From Dryas octopetala (Eukaryota > Streptophyta > Magnoliopsida > Rosales > Rosaceae): DNA of 64,000 nt. Position numbers and translations under genes: made by a program. The stretch spans positions 24,503,923-24,567,922 of the forward strand of contig OY992834.1 in assembly GCA_963921425.1 (NCBI GenBank), in the 5' to 3' direction. Shown here piece after piece: positions 35,755-46,250 of the stretch; within the stretch, counting starts at the first letter, position 1; every line of letters begins with the position of its first letter. The notes under the pieces are model-generated. The model was not told the origin of the DNA. It searched no databases and worked only from the letters and a program-made list of their open reading frames with translations.

Positions 35755-36639
35755 ATAAGAGCGGATGGAATTTTCTAAACTTAAAACTTACAATCTCACC
35801 AGTAGTGACTTGGATAAAGATCACTTGCTTTACTCGGTAATTCTGCCACATAGCCATCTCTCTCTCTCTCTCTCTCTCACAATATGTATATATATATATA
35901 TATATAGATATGTGTGTGTGTGTCTCGTAAATATTTATTTATAGACTAATGTTGTCTTGTCCAACAATGTGGCATTTTAAGTTGCCGAACCATATACTAG
36001 AGAAAGATTTAGTTGATGTCACTTCCTATATAATGTGGTAAATAAAGTATTTCATTTTGGTTTAGTCAATCAAATATCATTTTGAAGTTTGACTCTTGTA
36101 CTCCTTAGGTTTCCTTCGAACAAAAAATGTATCACTTCAATTCATGTCAGTGTTAGAAATTGAGAAAAATATTGTTTCCTCTCCTACCTGCGTGCATGCT
36201 TGCATTTGGTCCTAAGTTTACTTTGTTGTGGATCTCCTTCAGATGGGGGGCAGATCGAATGTTCAAAATGAGGTTCTTTGTCGCTTTATGTTCCCAGCTA
36301 AAAGGTCTGGTGCTCTGATGAAGTTCTTGGACGTTTTTAGTCCGCGTTGGAATATTAGTTTGTTCCACTACCGTGCACAGGTTGTAATTCAGCATCCTTT
36401 TGTTTTTATGAATTTTGTATTTAAAAAATGGATTGTATTTAGTAAATTTTAATTTGCCTTTTCTTTATCATGATTACCAATATTTGATCTGTGTACTTGC
36501 TTTTCCTTTCTAATAGGGTTTAACTGAGGCAAATGTGTTGGTTGGAATCCAAGTTTCTAGGAGCGAGATTGACGAGTTCCACGCTCGTGCCAATTCTCTT
36601 GGATATGATTATGTTGTAGTCACCAATGATGATGACTAA
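32892..36639 (+). CDS. OMR1: Threonine deaminase (L-threonine ammonia-lyase), chloroplast-targeted, nine exons, divergent paralogue
   Basis: Converts threonine to 2-oxobutanoate with PLP, the first step of isoleucine synthesis in plastids. Exons: 32892-33284, 33387-33566, 33686-33955, 34113-34319, 35035-35280, 35371-35441, 35574-35691, 36243-36380, 36517-36639; all introns are GT-AG and the frame is open for 581 residues, close to the usual ~590. Residues 1-60 look like a transit peptide (Ser/Arg/Pro-rich, few acidic). The PLP lysine is kept (K136 in [10 protein letters not shown]), as are SAGNH (160-164) and [13 protein letters not shown] at the end. Several loops depart from the family: SF-K-[LI]-R-G is SLKFRI, NHAQG is NHAHA, the phosphate-binding GGGGL is VGGGL (V263), and GANMNFD is GAKNFD. 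In the regulatory half PERPGAL is PAKRSGAL. Start chosen at AACCATGGA, the first ATG in frame. It may be weakly active, altered, or a recently released duplicate; the sequence alone cannot decide. Confidence 0.9.
35613..35880 (+). repeat. 145-bp tandem duplication of exon 7 end plus donor and CT tract
   Basis: The 3' part of exon 7, its GTAATT donor and the following CCACATAGCC(CT)n occur at 35613-35757 and again from 35758. The second copy keeps an AG (AATAAG at 35759) after a CT-rich tract and the donor at 35837, so it could be recognised as a 77-nt exon; including it would shift the frame. The copies differ by one base in the exon part (ACCGGTAG versus ACCAGTAG). Confidence 0.9.
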
Positions 36640-38174
36640 TTAACTCTGGAGTAACATCATCAAGTGACCCTAGCATTGCCAAGGATCGGACAAAGAGAGA
36701 GATTAAAAGGCCCATCAGGTTCCAAGCATAACTTTGGGAATATGTGTTTGTTGAGTTGTGCCTAGAAACTTGTTAGATCATTTTGCTTGTTTGGATTCCT
36801 ATTTAATTTGGATGATGTTGAATTTGATATGTGTTACCCTAAAAAATCATGGCAGAGATCGCCGAGATCCTCGATAAGAACACTATAGTCCTAGTAAATT
36901 TGCGGGCGTGCAACTATTCTCAGCTGAGAGGCCATAATAGAAAGGATGTGTGTTGTAATAGTTTGCGCTGGACTTGTCTAACTTCTAATCTAAACGATTG
37001 CAAGCGAGTAAGGAACAAAGTCTAGCCGAAGGTTCTACCTGCCTTGATCCTCATGGACTTTAATCGCCGTTGGTTTATGTGACTGTGTACTTGAATTCGT
37101 AAGTGCGAACAATGGTTGCTTGGGTAATCGGGTGGATTGCAAAACAATGAACTTTAATATAAAAGGTGCGAATGATTTGGTTATCGAGAAAACGAGTAAC
37201 AATTGTTGTTCTAATGACAAATTTCATGATAAACAAACATGGAAATCTAGGAATAAAAATCTAAACAAGATCGATACTAAGGAACAAGGTAAACCCTAGT
37301 TGAGCTAAACAAAGAACAAGGAATTCGGAAGCTTGAGAACTTTGAAGAACACAAAGATGCTTGAAATCTCGGAATCGGTTGAGAACTTGCAAATTGTGTT
37401 GATTTGTTGATTGGTGATTGTTGAATGTGTTGGAGAGATAGAGAGCTTATGTGCATGTTGATGCCTTCTTTATATAATGATCAAACCCCTTAAGTCTTAG
37501 GAAACTATATCCTTGTTGTATTTGGACTTTTTTGCTTCTCTTTCCTTCACGCCAAAGTAATTACCTGATTTAGAACTTCTAGTCCACCAAGGACTCTCGG
37601 CGAGATTGACTAGGAAACTTCCAAAATTTGCACTTCACTTAACTTGGGCTTGCAAACTTCGTCGAACTTGGGCCTTACCAGTAGGAATTTGGGCTTTGCC
37701 ATAATCTCGACCCAAACCAAAATAAGGTGTAAACATATGCCCCCCCTCCCCCCAATTTCCTTGAGCTTTGGTCATATTCGCCAAATTGGTTAAGGAAATG
37801 TAATACTTTTCAATACTTTTCATACGACAAAACTTTTCCTTAAAAAATGCGGTTTGGTTTCGGCTAGACGCCTGATGTCCCAACACTTGGCAAATAAAAA
37901 CTCAAAACGCTCCCTTCTTTGCCGTGATCATCATAATGATAGCCTAAAGGATGAGATCTTCCTAACGGTATAAAATCTTGCACTCAATGCTTGATGTCAC
38001 ATGGGTGTTTAGGCGGCGTGAGATTTGCGAAAACCTAGACAAATCTAATCATCACATACACCTCAACCCCCAAACTCGCCTCGTGTTTTGTGATCAATCA
38101 TACACAAACTTTTCAAAATCCTATAATTTCAAAACTCACCAACTTCCACGCGCACCTCTGCGTACTCGCGCTAG
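36640..38174. other. 3' flank of threonine deaminase and intergenic region
   Basis: The stretch after the stop contains the likely 3' UTR (to about 36840). No gene is recognised in 36840-38170. C runs at 37741-37751 and scattered short open frames are not supported. Confidence 0.4.
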
Positions 38175-38183
38175 TATAAAAAG
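38175..38183 (+). promoter_or_regulatory. TATA box of the plant-mobile-domain ORF
   Basis: TATAAAAAG lies 161 bp upstream of the ATG at 38336, in a C-rich leader-like context. Position and context fit a core promoter; not otherwise supported. Confidence 0.5.
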
Positions 38184-38335
38184 CCCAAGCTTCCCCTTTT
38201 TCTTTTTACGTTTTCACATCCTTCAAACTTTCGGAACTCTCGAGCTTTTCTCTGTCCTCAATTCTCTGTGTTCTTAAGATTTCTAGCAACCTTTTCCCTT
38301 CAATCCTCTATTTCTTTCTCGAATCTTCATCATCA

Positions 38336-39298
38336 ATGGTTTCTTCATCTGCATCTTCATCCTCCTCTGCTGCCATCGCTATCGCTACCATTAAAATGAC
38401 CCAAACGCCTCCCGTTGCTCCAATCACCGCTTCCAACACCGTCATGCCCTCTGGAAGTTCCGTCGTTACTGCTGTCGCCTCCGGGGAGTCCACCGGAGTT
38501 CCCCTGCTGGTTTGGACCATCACAATCATCGAAGATACCCCAAAATCTCTACTAGCTTCTATCACCACACGTTCCCAAAGGTTTGATGAAGCCCTTACCA
38601 ACGCCATGGAGGCTTTGCTTGAGAAAAAAGTAATCAACATTTTTTCTAAACGTTACAACAATGGTGATACTCGCTGCCTCGGCCCAATCTTCGCAGGGCA
38701 ACTTCCTGAAGGTATAAAGGATGTTATGACCAGACTTTGGCTAGATGACTCTTGCATTTTCAATTATGCCTATTGGTCTGGCTGGATTGCACCACGACCA
38801 CAAACTCAATGGCCCACAGTCAAAACGGATTGGCAAAAATGGGTTCTAAGGATGGGGCCTGTCTTCGGCGAAGATTGGCAAAAGCTTGGGATCAAAGACT
38901 TGATCCTAATGTGCACAAAGGAAGTACCAGTAGATTGCGCCTTGCTCTCGGATGCTTTGTGTTTCTGGTCCTCAACGACAAACAGTTTGCATTTGAAGTA
39001 TGGGCAAATGACGCCCACAATATTATATATGGCCGTGATCTTCGACCTCCGTCCTCACAGCAATATAGTCGACATCAGAGTAAATGATTATGAATATGAT
39101 GTTGAACTAGAGTACTCCCACGACAAAACTCTCGACTATGAGTCATGGGTGAACACATTTGCCAAAACCGAAGGCAAGGTTACTAAAGAAGACCACGCTG
39201 CGTTTCTTTGTTATTGGCTCTACAAATTTGTCTTTTGCACCCAAAGTACACCACCAAAATTGATCTTTCATGGCATGTGTTGCACGCCGCACCGTTGA
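38336..39298 (+). pseudogene. Plant mobile domain (PMD) protein, transposon-derived, C-terminally altered
   Basis: A 320-residue open frame. After a low-complexity Ser/Ala N-terminus it has CLGPIFAGQLPEG, DALCFWSSTTNSLHL, GQMTPTILYMAVIFDLRP, then YESWVNTFAKTEGKVTKEDH and AAFLCYWLYKFVFCTQS, the signature of the aminotransferase-like plant mobile domain found in plant transposable elements and domesticated copies. The homology stops at CTQST (about 39245); the last 15 residues and the stop come from unrelated sequence with CATGGCATG and GCATGCCGT words. The family's usual downstream part is missing, so this is a truncated copy. The open frame up to that point is intact, and a TATA box precedes it. 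Function of PMD proteins is poorly known; no catalytic role is claimed. Confidence 0.75.
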
Positions 39299-39530
39299 AG
39301 CGCATGCCATGAAAATTCTATACCTATCACGGCATGAATTTGCATGCCGTAAACATAAATAAACACCCCATAAATGACGATCCTTCACGTTTCATATTAC
39401 TATTTACGACATGATCTGCACGCCATAATTAGTCTACATTTATGGCTTATGTTATACGCCTTAAAAGATCATCATGCTTCCTATTTAAGGCTTGTCTTGC
39501 GCGCCATCTTTATGATTTTATTTTTCAAAA
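39246..39530. mobile_element. Fragment with repeated ACGGCATG/CATGCCGT words, CACTA-like subterminal region
   Basis: Words GGCATGTGTTGCACGCCG, CGGCATGAATTTGCATGCCG, ACGACATGATCTGCACGCC and TTGCGCGCC recur in both orientations within 280 bp. Clusters of such short inverted words are typical of CACTA subterminal regions. No CACTA terminus was located, so this is a tentative call. Confidence 0.35.
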
Positions 39531-40274
39531 AAACAATTCATGCTATATATTCTCTTTTATTCATTTTCACCTTATAATTTTTTAGAAATCATTACCAACA
39601 GCCATATCAAACCAAGTCACACTTCAACAAAAAGAAAAAAGTGAAATTCATTAAAATCAAATTTTATTCCACTAAATCTAGTTCGTTATAGAGGAAAAAA
39701 TTATACAATCAAAGTCAATGCGCATAATAGGACAACATCATACTTCTTTTGAAGTTTCTAAAGTGCCTCACTGCAGCATTCAACTTCTGCACAACAAGAT
39801 ATTGAAATAAAAAAAATTAATATAAAGTAAAACACAAAAACCTATAGCTTTAGACATTGGGAAGTAAAACACAAATATTAACATAGAGAAGTAAATTAAT
39901 TAGTAACTGGATAGGCAAGCTCAGCTTAAAACTCATATGCCTTTCAAGTGATGTTCTTACTTTGCAATAAGCATAAACTCTCTAGCTAAGATATCATTTG
40001 ATTTTCAAGTGCTCCAAGGTCAAAGCATCATAATAGAACTAAACAATGAACCCCACTGAATTCTCTTGTTTTCTTTGAATTAGGGAGAAGTGAGCTTAAT
40101 CAGTAATGAGTAATAGATTAGGCCAGAGAAAGAATGAGAGAAACAGATAAAAGAAAAGAGTAAGACTTGTCTGTAACAAATGACATAGTTCTTAATTAGA
40201 TCAGTGCATCACAAGTGTAGTTACTAGCTACACCCCACTAAAGTTTTTAGGTCACCAGTCCTAAAACAAAGAAT
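39531..40274. other. Intergenic, no gene recognised
   Basis: AT-rich. No coding support. It may contain further intron sequence of the EPS15-like fragment that follows on the minus strand. Confidence 0.35.
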
Positions 40275-40690
40275 ATTACTTGAACTTCACAAAATGTGAC
40301 CTCGTCAATGGCTAACTTAGATGCTATTTCAGCCACTTGTTTGTACTTCTCTTCATATTTCTTAGCCAGTAACTCAGCCTGTAATACCACTTGTTAACAT
40401 AATTTAAAGGGAAACGGTTCTTGCTAAATGAGAGTAGCACAGTTATGCATATATTAGAAATACCACACGCTTGTCTAGCAATGCCCTTTCGGTGATCTCA
40501 TTTAATCTACTATCATTGAAACACTAATTATATATTTGATGCTATTTCAGCCACTTGTTTGTACTTCTCTTCATATTTCTTAGCCAGTAACTCAGCCTGT
40601 AATACCACTTGTTAACATAATTTAAAGGGAAACGGTTCTTGCTAAATGAGAGTAGCACAATTATGCATATATTAGAAATACCACACGCTT
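40275..40690 (-). pseudogene. EH-domain (EPS15/PAN1-like) protein exon fragments, partly duplicated
   Basis: On the minus strand, about 40510-40466 reads RLNEITERALLDKR and is followed by a GT donor. After an intron ending TATTACAG, 40379-40275 reads AELLAKKYEEKYKQVAEIAS and then KLAIDEVTFCEVQ to a GTAATA donor. This coiled-coil text matches plant EH-domain endocytosis proteins of the EPS15/PAN1 type. A 153-bp block (40320-40472) covering the start of the second exon, the intron and the end of the first exon is repeated at 40538-40690. The second block abuts the copia sequence. Only fragments exist here. Confidence 0.7.
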
Positions 40691-41032
40691 CATCTGCTGG
40701 ATGCAAGCGGCATTATCCTCATAGATAATTGTTGGTTCATCAGTGGTGGAATGCAGCCCACACGTAGTTCGAACATGCTTGGAAACTGCTCTTAGCCATA
40801 TACATTCACGAATTGCTTCGTGAAGGGCTAGAATCTCAGCATGATTCGAAGAGGTAGCAACAAGGGTCTGTTTCGTAGACCTCCAAGATATTGCTGTATT
40901 CCCAATGGTAAAGACATAACAAGTTTGAGAACGCGCCTTATGCGGGTCTGATAGATACCCTACGTCAGCATATCCAAAAGGCGGGCATCATTCCGAGGAT
41001 CGAGGGGGTTCGATCCATTCCTTGATGCATAG
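40690..41032 (-). pseudogene. Copia RNase H domain, truncated
   Basis: The minus frame reads GYADVGYLSDPHKARSQTCY, then SWRSTKQTLVATSSNHAEIL, ALHEAIRECIWL and TIIYEDNAACIQQMK. The YADxxYxSDP, E (AEI/L) and D (EDNAA) positions are the catalytic acids of copia RNase H. The family's end (HIxPKFFxTHDL) is missing. Confidence 0.8.
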
Positions 41033-42029
41033 CTAGGGATAGAATAAGCCCATATCCATCGTACCTCTAAGGTAGCGGAAAATGTCTTTTATGCCATTCC
41101 AGTGGCGGCGTGTTGGCGCAGAGCTACATCTAGCTAACAAGTTCACAGCGAATGAGATGTTCGGTCTAGTACATTGAGACAAGTACAATAATGCGCCTAT
41201 TGTACTTAGATATGGGACTTCTGGTGCCAATATCTCTTCGTTATCGTCTGCGGGATGAAACGGATCTTTCTTAGGATCTAGACTATGGACGATCATGGGC
41301 GTGCTAGAAGGCTTCGCTTTATCCTCATTAAAGCGCCTTAACATCTTTTGGATGTAATTCGATTGATGGACCAAAATTCCATCTGCACGGTGCTCGAGCT
41401 CCAGGCCGAGACAGAAGTTCGTTCTCCCAAGATCTTTCATCTCGAATTCCAACTTCAGGTGTTTAGTTGTTTCCTTGATCTCTTCAGGAGTACCAATTAG
41501 ATTCATGTCATCGACATAAACAACTACAATAGCAAAACTGGAACTTGTTCTTAATAAACACGCAAGGGCATAGAACATTATTCACATATCTCATTCCGAT
41601 CAAATACTCACTTAGACGGTTATACCACCTTCGTCCGGATTGTTTCAATCCATAAAGTGAACGCCTCAAACTAATGGAGAGCGTGTTCCGTGGTCTGGAA
41701 CTATTTGCATCGAGTGTCTTAAGTCCTACGGGAACTTTCATATATATCTCTGTATCAAGATCCCCATAGAGATAAGCAGTGACCACATCCATAAGCTGCA
41801 TACTCAGTTTTTCGGAAACTACCAAAATGATAAGGTAGTGGAACGTTATGACGTCCATTACAGGGGAATACTTTTCCTCGTAATCAATCCCAGGGCGTTG
41901 AGAAAATCCTTGCGCCACTAGACGAGCATTGTATCTCACAATCTCGTTTTTTTCATTACGCTTCCTTACAAATACCCATTTAAATTCTACAGGTTTAACA
42001 TGGGGAAGGTGTAGGAACGATAGGTCCAA
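41033..42029 (-). pseudogene. Copia reverse transcriptase
   Basis: Two overlapping minus frames: 42029-41508 with ARLVAQGFSQRPGIDYEEKY, MDVVTAYLYGDLDTEIYMKV (first catalytic Asp) and SLYGLKQSGRRWY, and 41578-41033 with VVYVDDMNLIG (YVDD catalytic pair), LKQSG/LGRTNFCLGLE and TRPNISFAVNLLARC. The frames differ, so a shift lies near 41540-41580. Typical RVT_2 organisation. Confidence 0.9.
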
Positions 42030-43767
42030 ACACCTTTCTCTTTGTCAAGGAATCTAATTCGACCTGGATTGCTTCTTTCCATTTTGGCCAGTCGTCTCGA
42101 CGTTGACATTCATCAACGGAGTGAGGTTCGATATCATCGTTAGTTATGATTTCGGTAGCTACCGCGAATACAAATATATCATCGATGATAATCTCTTTTC
42201 GATTCCAGAGCTCACTTAAGCATGCATAATTTATAGAGATCTCTATGTTCTCGGGAGTAGGTTCAAATGTTGGAGCGTCCCCCAACGCCGTCTCTTCTGG
42301 GACGGACCCATAATCCGAAACTATTTTGTGAGATGGATCGATTGAGATCGCGATGTCAAGGGGACTCGTTTGTGCCAAATGTATCCTTTTCCAAGGATAA
42401 GAGTCCATCGAACCTAGTAGTCAACCTCACTTCTGGGCAGGGACATATGACTGCTTAGCTACTATTGTTGTACCTGGTCCATTTGGGACGACACGTCCTC
42501 CTGGGACGACACATCCTTCGGGGACGGATATCCTTGCAGGCACGTTTGCAGCAGGTATATGTGATCTCGTCACTTTAGCTAGATCAGAGAATGCGTCTGG
42601 CATATTATGAGTTATACTCTGTAGATCTAGAATTCTCCACACTTCACTATCACATTGTGCGGTTTGGGGATCGAGATGAGACATAGTGGGGACATTCCAC
42701 GTCAATTCACAACATTCTTCAGGAACGGTGACGTTCTTATCTCCCCCTAACGGCGGGAAGACTGTCTCATCAAAGTGACAATCCGCAAATCTAGCGGTAA
42801 AGAGATCGCTTGTCAAGGGCTCTAAAAAGCATATAATGGATGGGGATTCATAATCGACATATATGCCCATCGTTCGTTGAGGACCCATTTTGGTAAGTTG
42901 TAGCGGCCCAACTGGCACGTAAACTGCATACCCAAATACGCGTAAGTACGAAACGTCAGGTTCGTACCCAGTCACCAGTTATAATGCGGTGTAAGGTTGG
43001 GTAGCAGTGGGCCTCAACCGGACCAACATAGCTGCATGCAAGATTGCATAGCCCCATGCAGAAATTTTTATTGGAAGCTTGGTGCGCATAACCAAGGTTC
43101 GTGCGATCATTTGTAATCTTTTAATGAACGCTTCTGCGAGACCATTCTGGGTGTGAACATGGGGAACTCGATGTTCAACATTAATCCCAAAGGACATGCA
43201 ATAATCATCGAAAGTTTTCGATGTAAAGTCTCCGGTATTATCAAATCTTCTGGACTTTATAGGATAATTCGTGTGGTGAGCCTTCTGGGTGAGAAGTTTA
43301 GCAAAAGCAGCGTTTCTTGTGGACAATAGTGTAACATGTGATCACTTTGTCGATGCATCAACCAAAACCATGGAATATTTAAATGGTCCGCATGGTGGTT
43401 GGATAAGTCCACAAATATTCCCTTGTATCTTTTGCAGGAAAAGGATGGAGTCTTTACTAGTCTTTGCATATGATGGTCTAGTATTCAACTTTCTGAGTGA
43501 GCAAGTTTGGCATAGTATGTCACTAAACACAAGATCCTTATTAGTAAAGGGATGCACGTGTGATGAATTGAGGATACGGCGCATCATACTTTGACCTGGG
43601 TATCCCAACCGGTCATGCCATAGAAAGAAACTGCTCGAATTGGTTAACTTCTGGTTAACTATGTGATTGGCCTCAATCGATCTAATGTTGGTCATGTAAG
43701 ACCTCTCGAGATACATTTCGATTTCTCCAATGTATGCTTCTGGCCATACAAATTGGAGGTTATGCAA
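41995..43767 (-). pseudogene. Copia gag-pre-integrase and integrase, with in-frame stops
   Basis: Pre-integrase zinc module: FFLWHDRLGYPGQSMMRRIL and CQTCSLRKLNTRPS (HHCC). Integrase core: YSMVLVDAST (first Asp), FDNTGDFTSKTFDDYC (second Asp), NGLAEAFIKRLQMIARTL (Glu). Later parts give the linker toward RT (YLRVFGYAVYVPV). The same frame is kept across stops near 43340, 42977 and 42425, so nonsense mutations rather than shifts inactivated this part. Confidence 0.88.
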
Positions 43768-43834
43768 AGATATTCCACTCTATTTTCTTCAGTAGTTTCA
43801 ACGTGATAACCGTTGGCTCGAATATCCTTATAAC

Positions 43835-44067
43835 TCAACAACGTTCTTCTGGAACTTGGAGAATATAAGGCCTCATTAATGGTAATTCAGTACCATTGGA
43901 CAACATAAAAATGAGGCTTTGCCATGGCCCTCTATCAGGTTGGATTGGCCTGATATGGTTGTCACAGAGGTATGAGTAAGCAATAAGTTTGAAAAATACT
44001 TCCGATCTTGAAGTATGATGTGCGTAGTAGCACTGTCTGCCAGACAAAAAACTTCCCCACTAAACAT
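43835..44067 (-). pseudogene. Copia protease remnant
   Basis: CLADSATTHIILQD carries the aspartic protease D-S-A active-site triad of copia elements. The frame is then lost within about 60 codons and continues in the neighbouring frame. Confidence 0.75.
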
Positions 44068-44256
44068 GCTTATTCATAAATTTAATTCAATGGATCACAT
44101 GTTTGAAAATAACTTGATTGAATTAAATAATATTCGAGCATAACCAAATTTTCCAAAAATCCAAGTCATAAATCACCAAAATAATCCGAATAAGACAAAC
44201 ATTATTCAGAAAATAAATACGGCACAAGTGCCGATCATATCTATGTCCTCGAGTTT

Positions 44257-45282
44257 CTAGTCCTCGAAGTGTCCAGTAGCAGTCTGGAAATCAGTGACCT
44301 CTAAGGTGGTATCCATAGGAAATAATCCATCAACGAGATTGGTCTCTCGAGTTCCGCGACTGGCGTGATACTCATTTACAGCTTGCGCTAATGCACGGCA
44401 GGTGCGAGACCAATGATCAGTTCCTCCACATCGGTAACAGAGATCATTATGATTCTCATTCTGGTGACGACGGGCCGGACCAGTGTTCCTCTCATTTCGA
44501 GTTCTTGGGGCCGAGGGATCGTGGTTCCTACCACGTGGGCCATGGCCACGTTGGCCTCGGTTATATGGGCCATTCCTCTGAGAACCTTTCTTTCCATATC
44601 TCGGGCGGTCAGACTTTGTGCCCTTTCCATGACCTCGGTATCCTCTTTCGCGGTTTGAATCGCGATAATCAACAGCGTTTGCTTCAGGCAATGGTGCTAC
44701 TTTAGTACCGACAGGTCGAGCTTGATCATTTCTCATTAATAAGTTGTTGTTCTTTTCAGCGAGCAACAGAGTAGTGATCAATGCCGATAACTTGGTAAAA
44801 TTCCTTTCCCTGTATTGTTGCTGCAGGACCAAACAGGAGGCAGGGAAGGTGGAGAAAGTCTTCTCCAATAGGTCAGCTTCGGTGAGCTCCTCCCCACAAA
44901 ATTTGAGGAGCGACCGGATCCGGCATATCTCCGAATTATACTCATTCACGGATTTGAAATCCTGGAAACGAATGTTCTGCCAATCATGTCTTTCTTCAGG
45001 CAAGAAAATGGTCTTTTGATGGTCAAACCGCTCTTCCAGAGCGATCCAAAGAGCTCGTGGATCCTCTTCAGCGAGGTACTCAACTTGAAGTGCTTCTTCC
45101 ATATGCTTCCTAATGAAGATCATGGCACTTGCCTTAAGAGACTCTGCGACAACATTGTCTGCATTGATCGTCGACCTCATCTTCTTGGCAGTCAAATGAA
45201 GCTTAACATCTTGAGTCCACTTTAGATAGTTTCTTCCGGAAACTTCCAAAGCGACAAAATCAAGCTTGTTGAGATTTGACAT
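44257..45282 (-). CDS. Copia gag polyprotein, open
   Basis: 341 residues. The N-terminus (LDFVALEVSGRNYLKWTQD) and body (ALWIALEERFDHQKTIFLPE, SLLKFCGEELTEADLLEKTF) match the plant copia gag (UBN2 family). A basic Arg/Gly-rich stretch precedes a zinc knuckle CYRCGGTDHWSRTC (Cys-x2-Cys-x4-His-x4-Cys) near residue 285, used in RNA packaging. The start is the only good ATG before the domain. It is the single intact frame of the element; the stop separates it from the decayed pol. Confidence 0.88.
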   Translation of the reverse strand: MSNLNKLDFVALEVSGRNYLKWTQDVKLHLTAKKMRSTINADNVVAESLKASAMIFIRKHMEEALQVEYLAEEDPRALWIALEERFDHQKTIFLPEERHDWQNIRFQDFKSVNEYNSEICRIRSLLKFCGEELTEADLLEKTFSTFPASCLVLQQQYRERNFTKLSALITTLLLAEKNNNLLMRNDQARPVGTKVAPLPEANAVDYRDSNRERGYRGHGKGTKSDRPRYGKKGSQRNGPYNRGQRGHGPRGRNHDPSAPRTRNERNTGPARRHQNENHNDLCYRCGGTDHWSRTCRALAQAVNEYHASRGTRETNLVDGLFPMDTTLEVTDFQTATGHFED

Positions 45283-45654
45283 TCTTTGGTTGAAAGGAAC
45301 AAATAATCATAATTAGTGCTTTGGGCAATAACATCTATAAGCAACAAATAAGAACTTCAAGTTCTATAACATGGTATAGACAAGTAAAATCTATTGGTTT
45401 TATCATGTATGGTGAATTTATGAAGGAAACTTCAGGTTCCTTATATGGCATTATTGAAGCTATATGCTCAATATTTATGTATGAACTACTGGTTCATTAA
45501 TTACCTGCAATTTCTACACATATATTCTAGTGCAAAAATTTAAATAAGTAAAATATTCATATATCCAAGTAGAACAGAAAAATATCACAAAATTATTTGA
45601 ATAAAAGTTTCTGACATTTAGAGTATATATATTAAATGGTTTGTATACTAACAA

Positions 45655-45760
45655 TAAACCATTAGCAGCACAGTGGTTAAGCCACAAGGTGGTGCACAAG
45701 AGGTCCTGGGTTCAAACCCCAGGCATGGCAAGAATTAAAATCTCTTTTTTACAAAGTTTC
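45655..45760 (+). mobile_element. tRNA-derived SINE fragment
   Basis: A pol III box A-like sequence TAGCAGCACAGTGGTTAAG (45663-45681) is followed by a box B GGTTCAAACCC (45709-45719), with spacing like plant SINEs. It does not fold as a tRNA with a standard anticodon arm. It lies within the copia leader, on the opposite strand. Confidence 0.65.
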
Positions 45761-45779
45761 AGGAGGCTTGCCATGTGTC

Positions 45780-46035
45780 AGCGTGAGAGTGGCGCATGCG
45801 TGGCGTTGACGTGGCAGCTTGGTGGCGCATGCGTGGAGCTGACGTGGCGTCCATGTGGCAGCTGACGTGGCAGCGGCGTGGTGGGCCTGCTGGGCTGCTA
45901 CATGGCGGGCCTGCTGGGCCGCTGCGAGGCTGCTGGCCTGGGCTGCACGGAGCGGCGCGAGGCGCTGCTGCTGCTGGCAGCAAAGCGCGAGGCAACGCGC
46001 GTGGGTGAGGGGGGCTGCTGGCCGCGCGGGGTGGT
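45780..46035 (+). repeat. GC-rich island of short repeats in the copia leader
   Basis: A sharply GC-rich 250-bp island in AT-rich surroundings, with recurring GACGTGGCAGC, GTGGCGCATGCGTGG, and GGCCTGCTGGGC words. Open frames exist on both strands because stops are rare in such sequence. No protein family. Confidence 0.8.
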
Positions 46036-46250
46036 TTCCGATCACCCCAATAAATTTCCTCTTTTTTATTATTTAATCATTCAATCCAAATACATGTATA
46101 AAATATATTTAATCCCAAATAAATCATTCACATAAATTTAGGGTTCATGCTTCATGGAGAATTTTTCAATCAATCAAGGTTTTAAAATTGAATGATGATC
46201 CTCTTTCGTTTAGCGATCCACAATCCAAAGAGCTTCTTGTGCTGATAACG

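Noticed and set aside
44388-44705. Open frames overlapping gag in other frames
   Set aside because: Shadow frames of gag, which has clear domain evidence.
45655-45730. Possible tRNA gene
   Set aside because: Boxes A and B are present but the arms do not form a tRNA; better explained as a SINE.
45749-46045. Ala-rich open frames on both strands
   Set aside because: Low-stop GC island of short repeats, no family.
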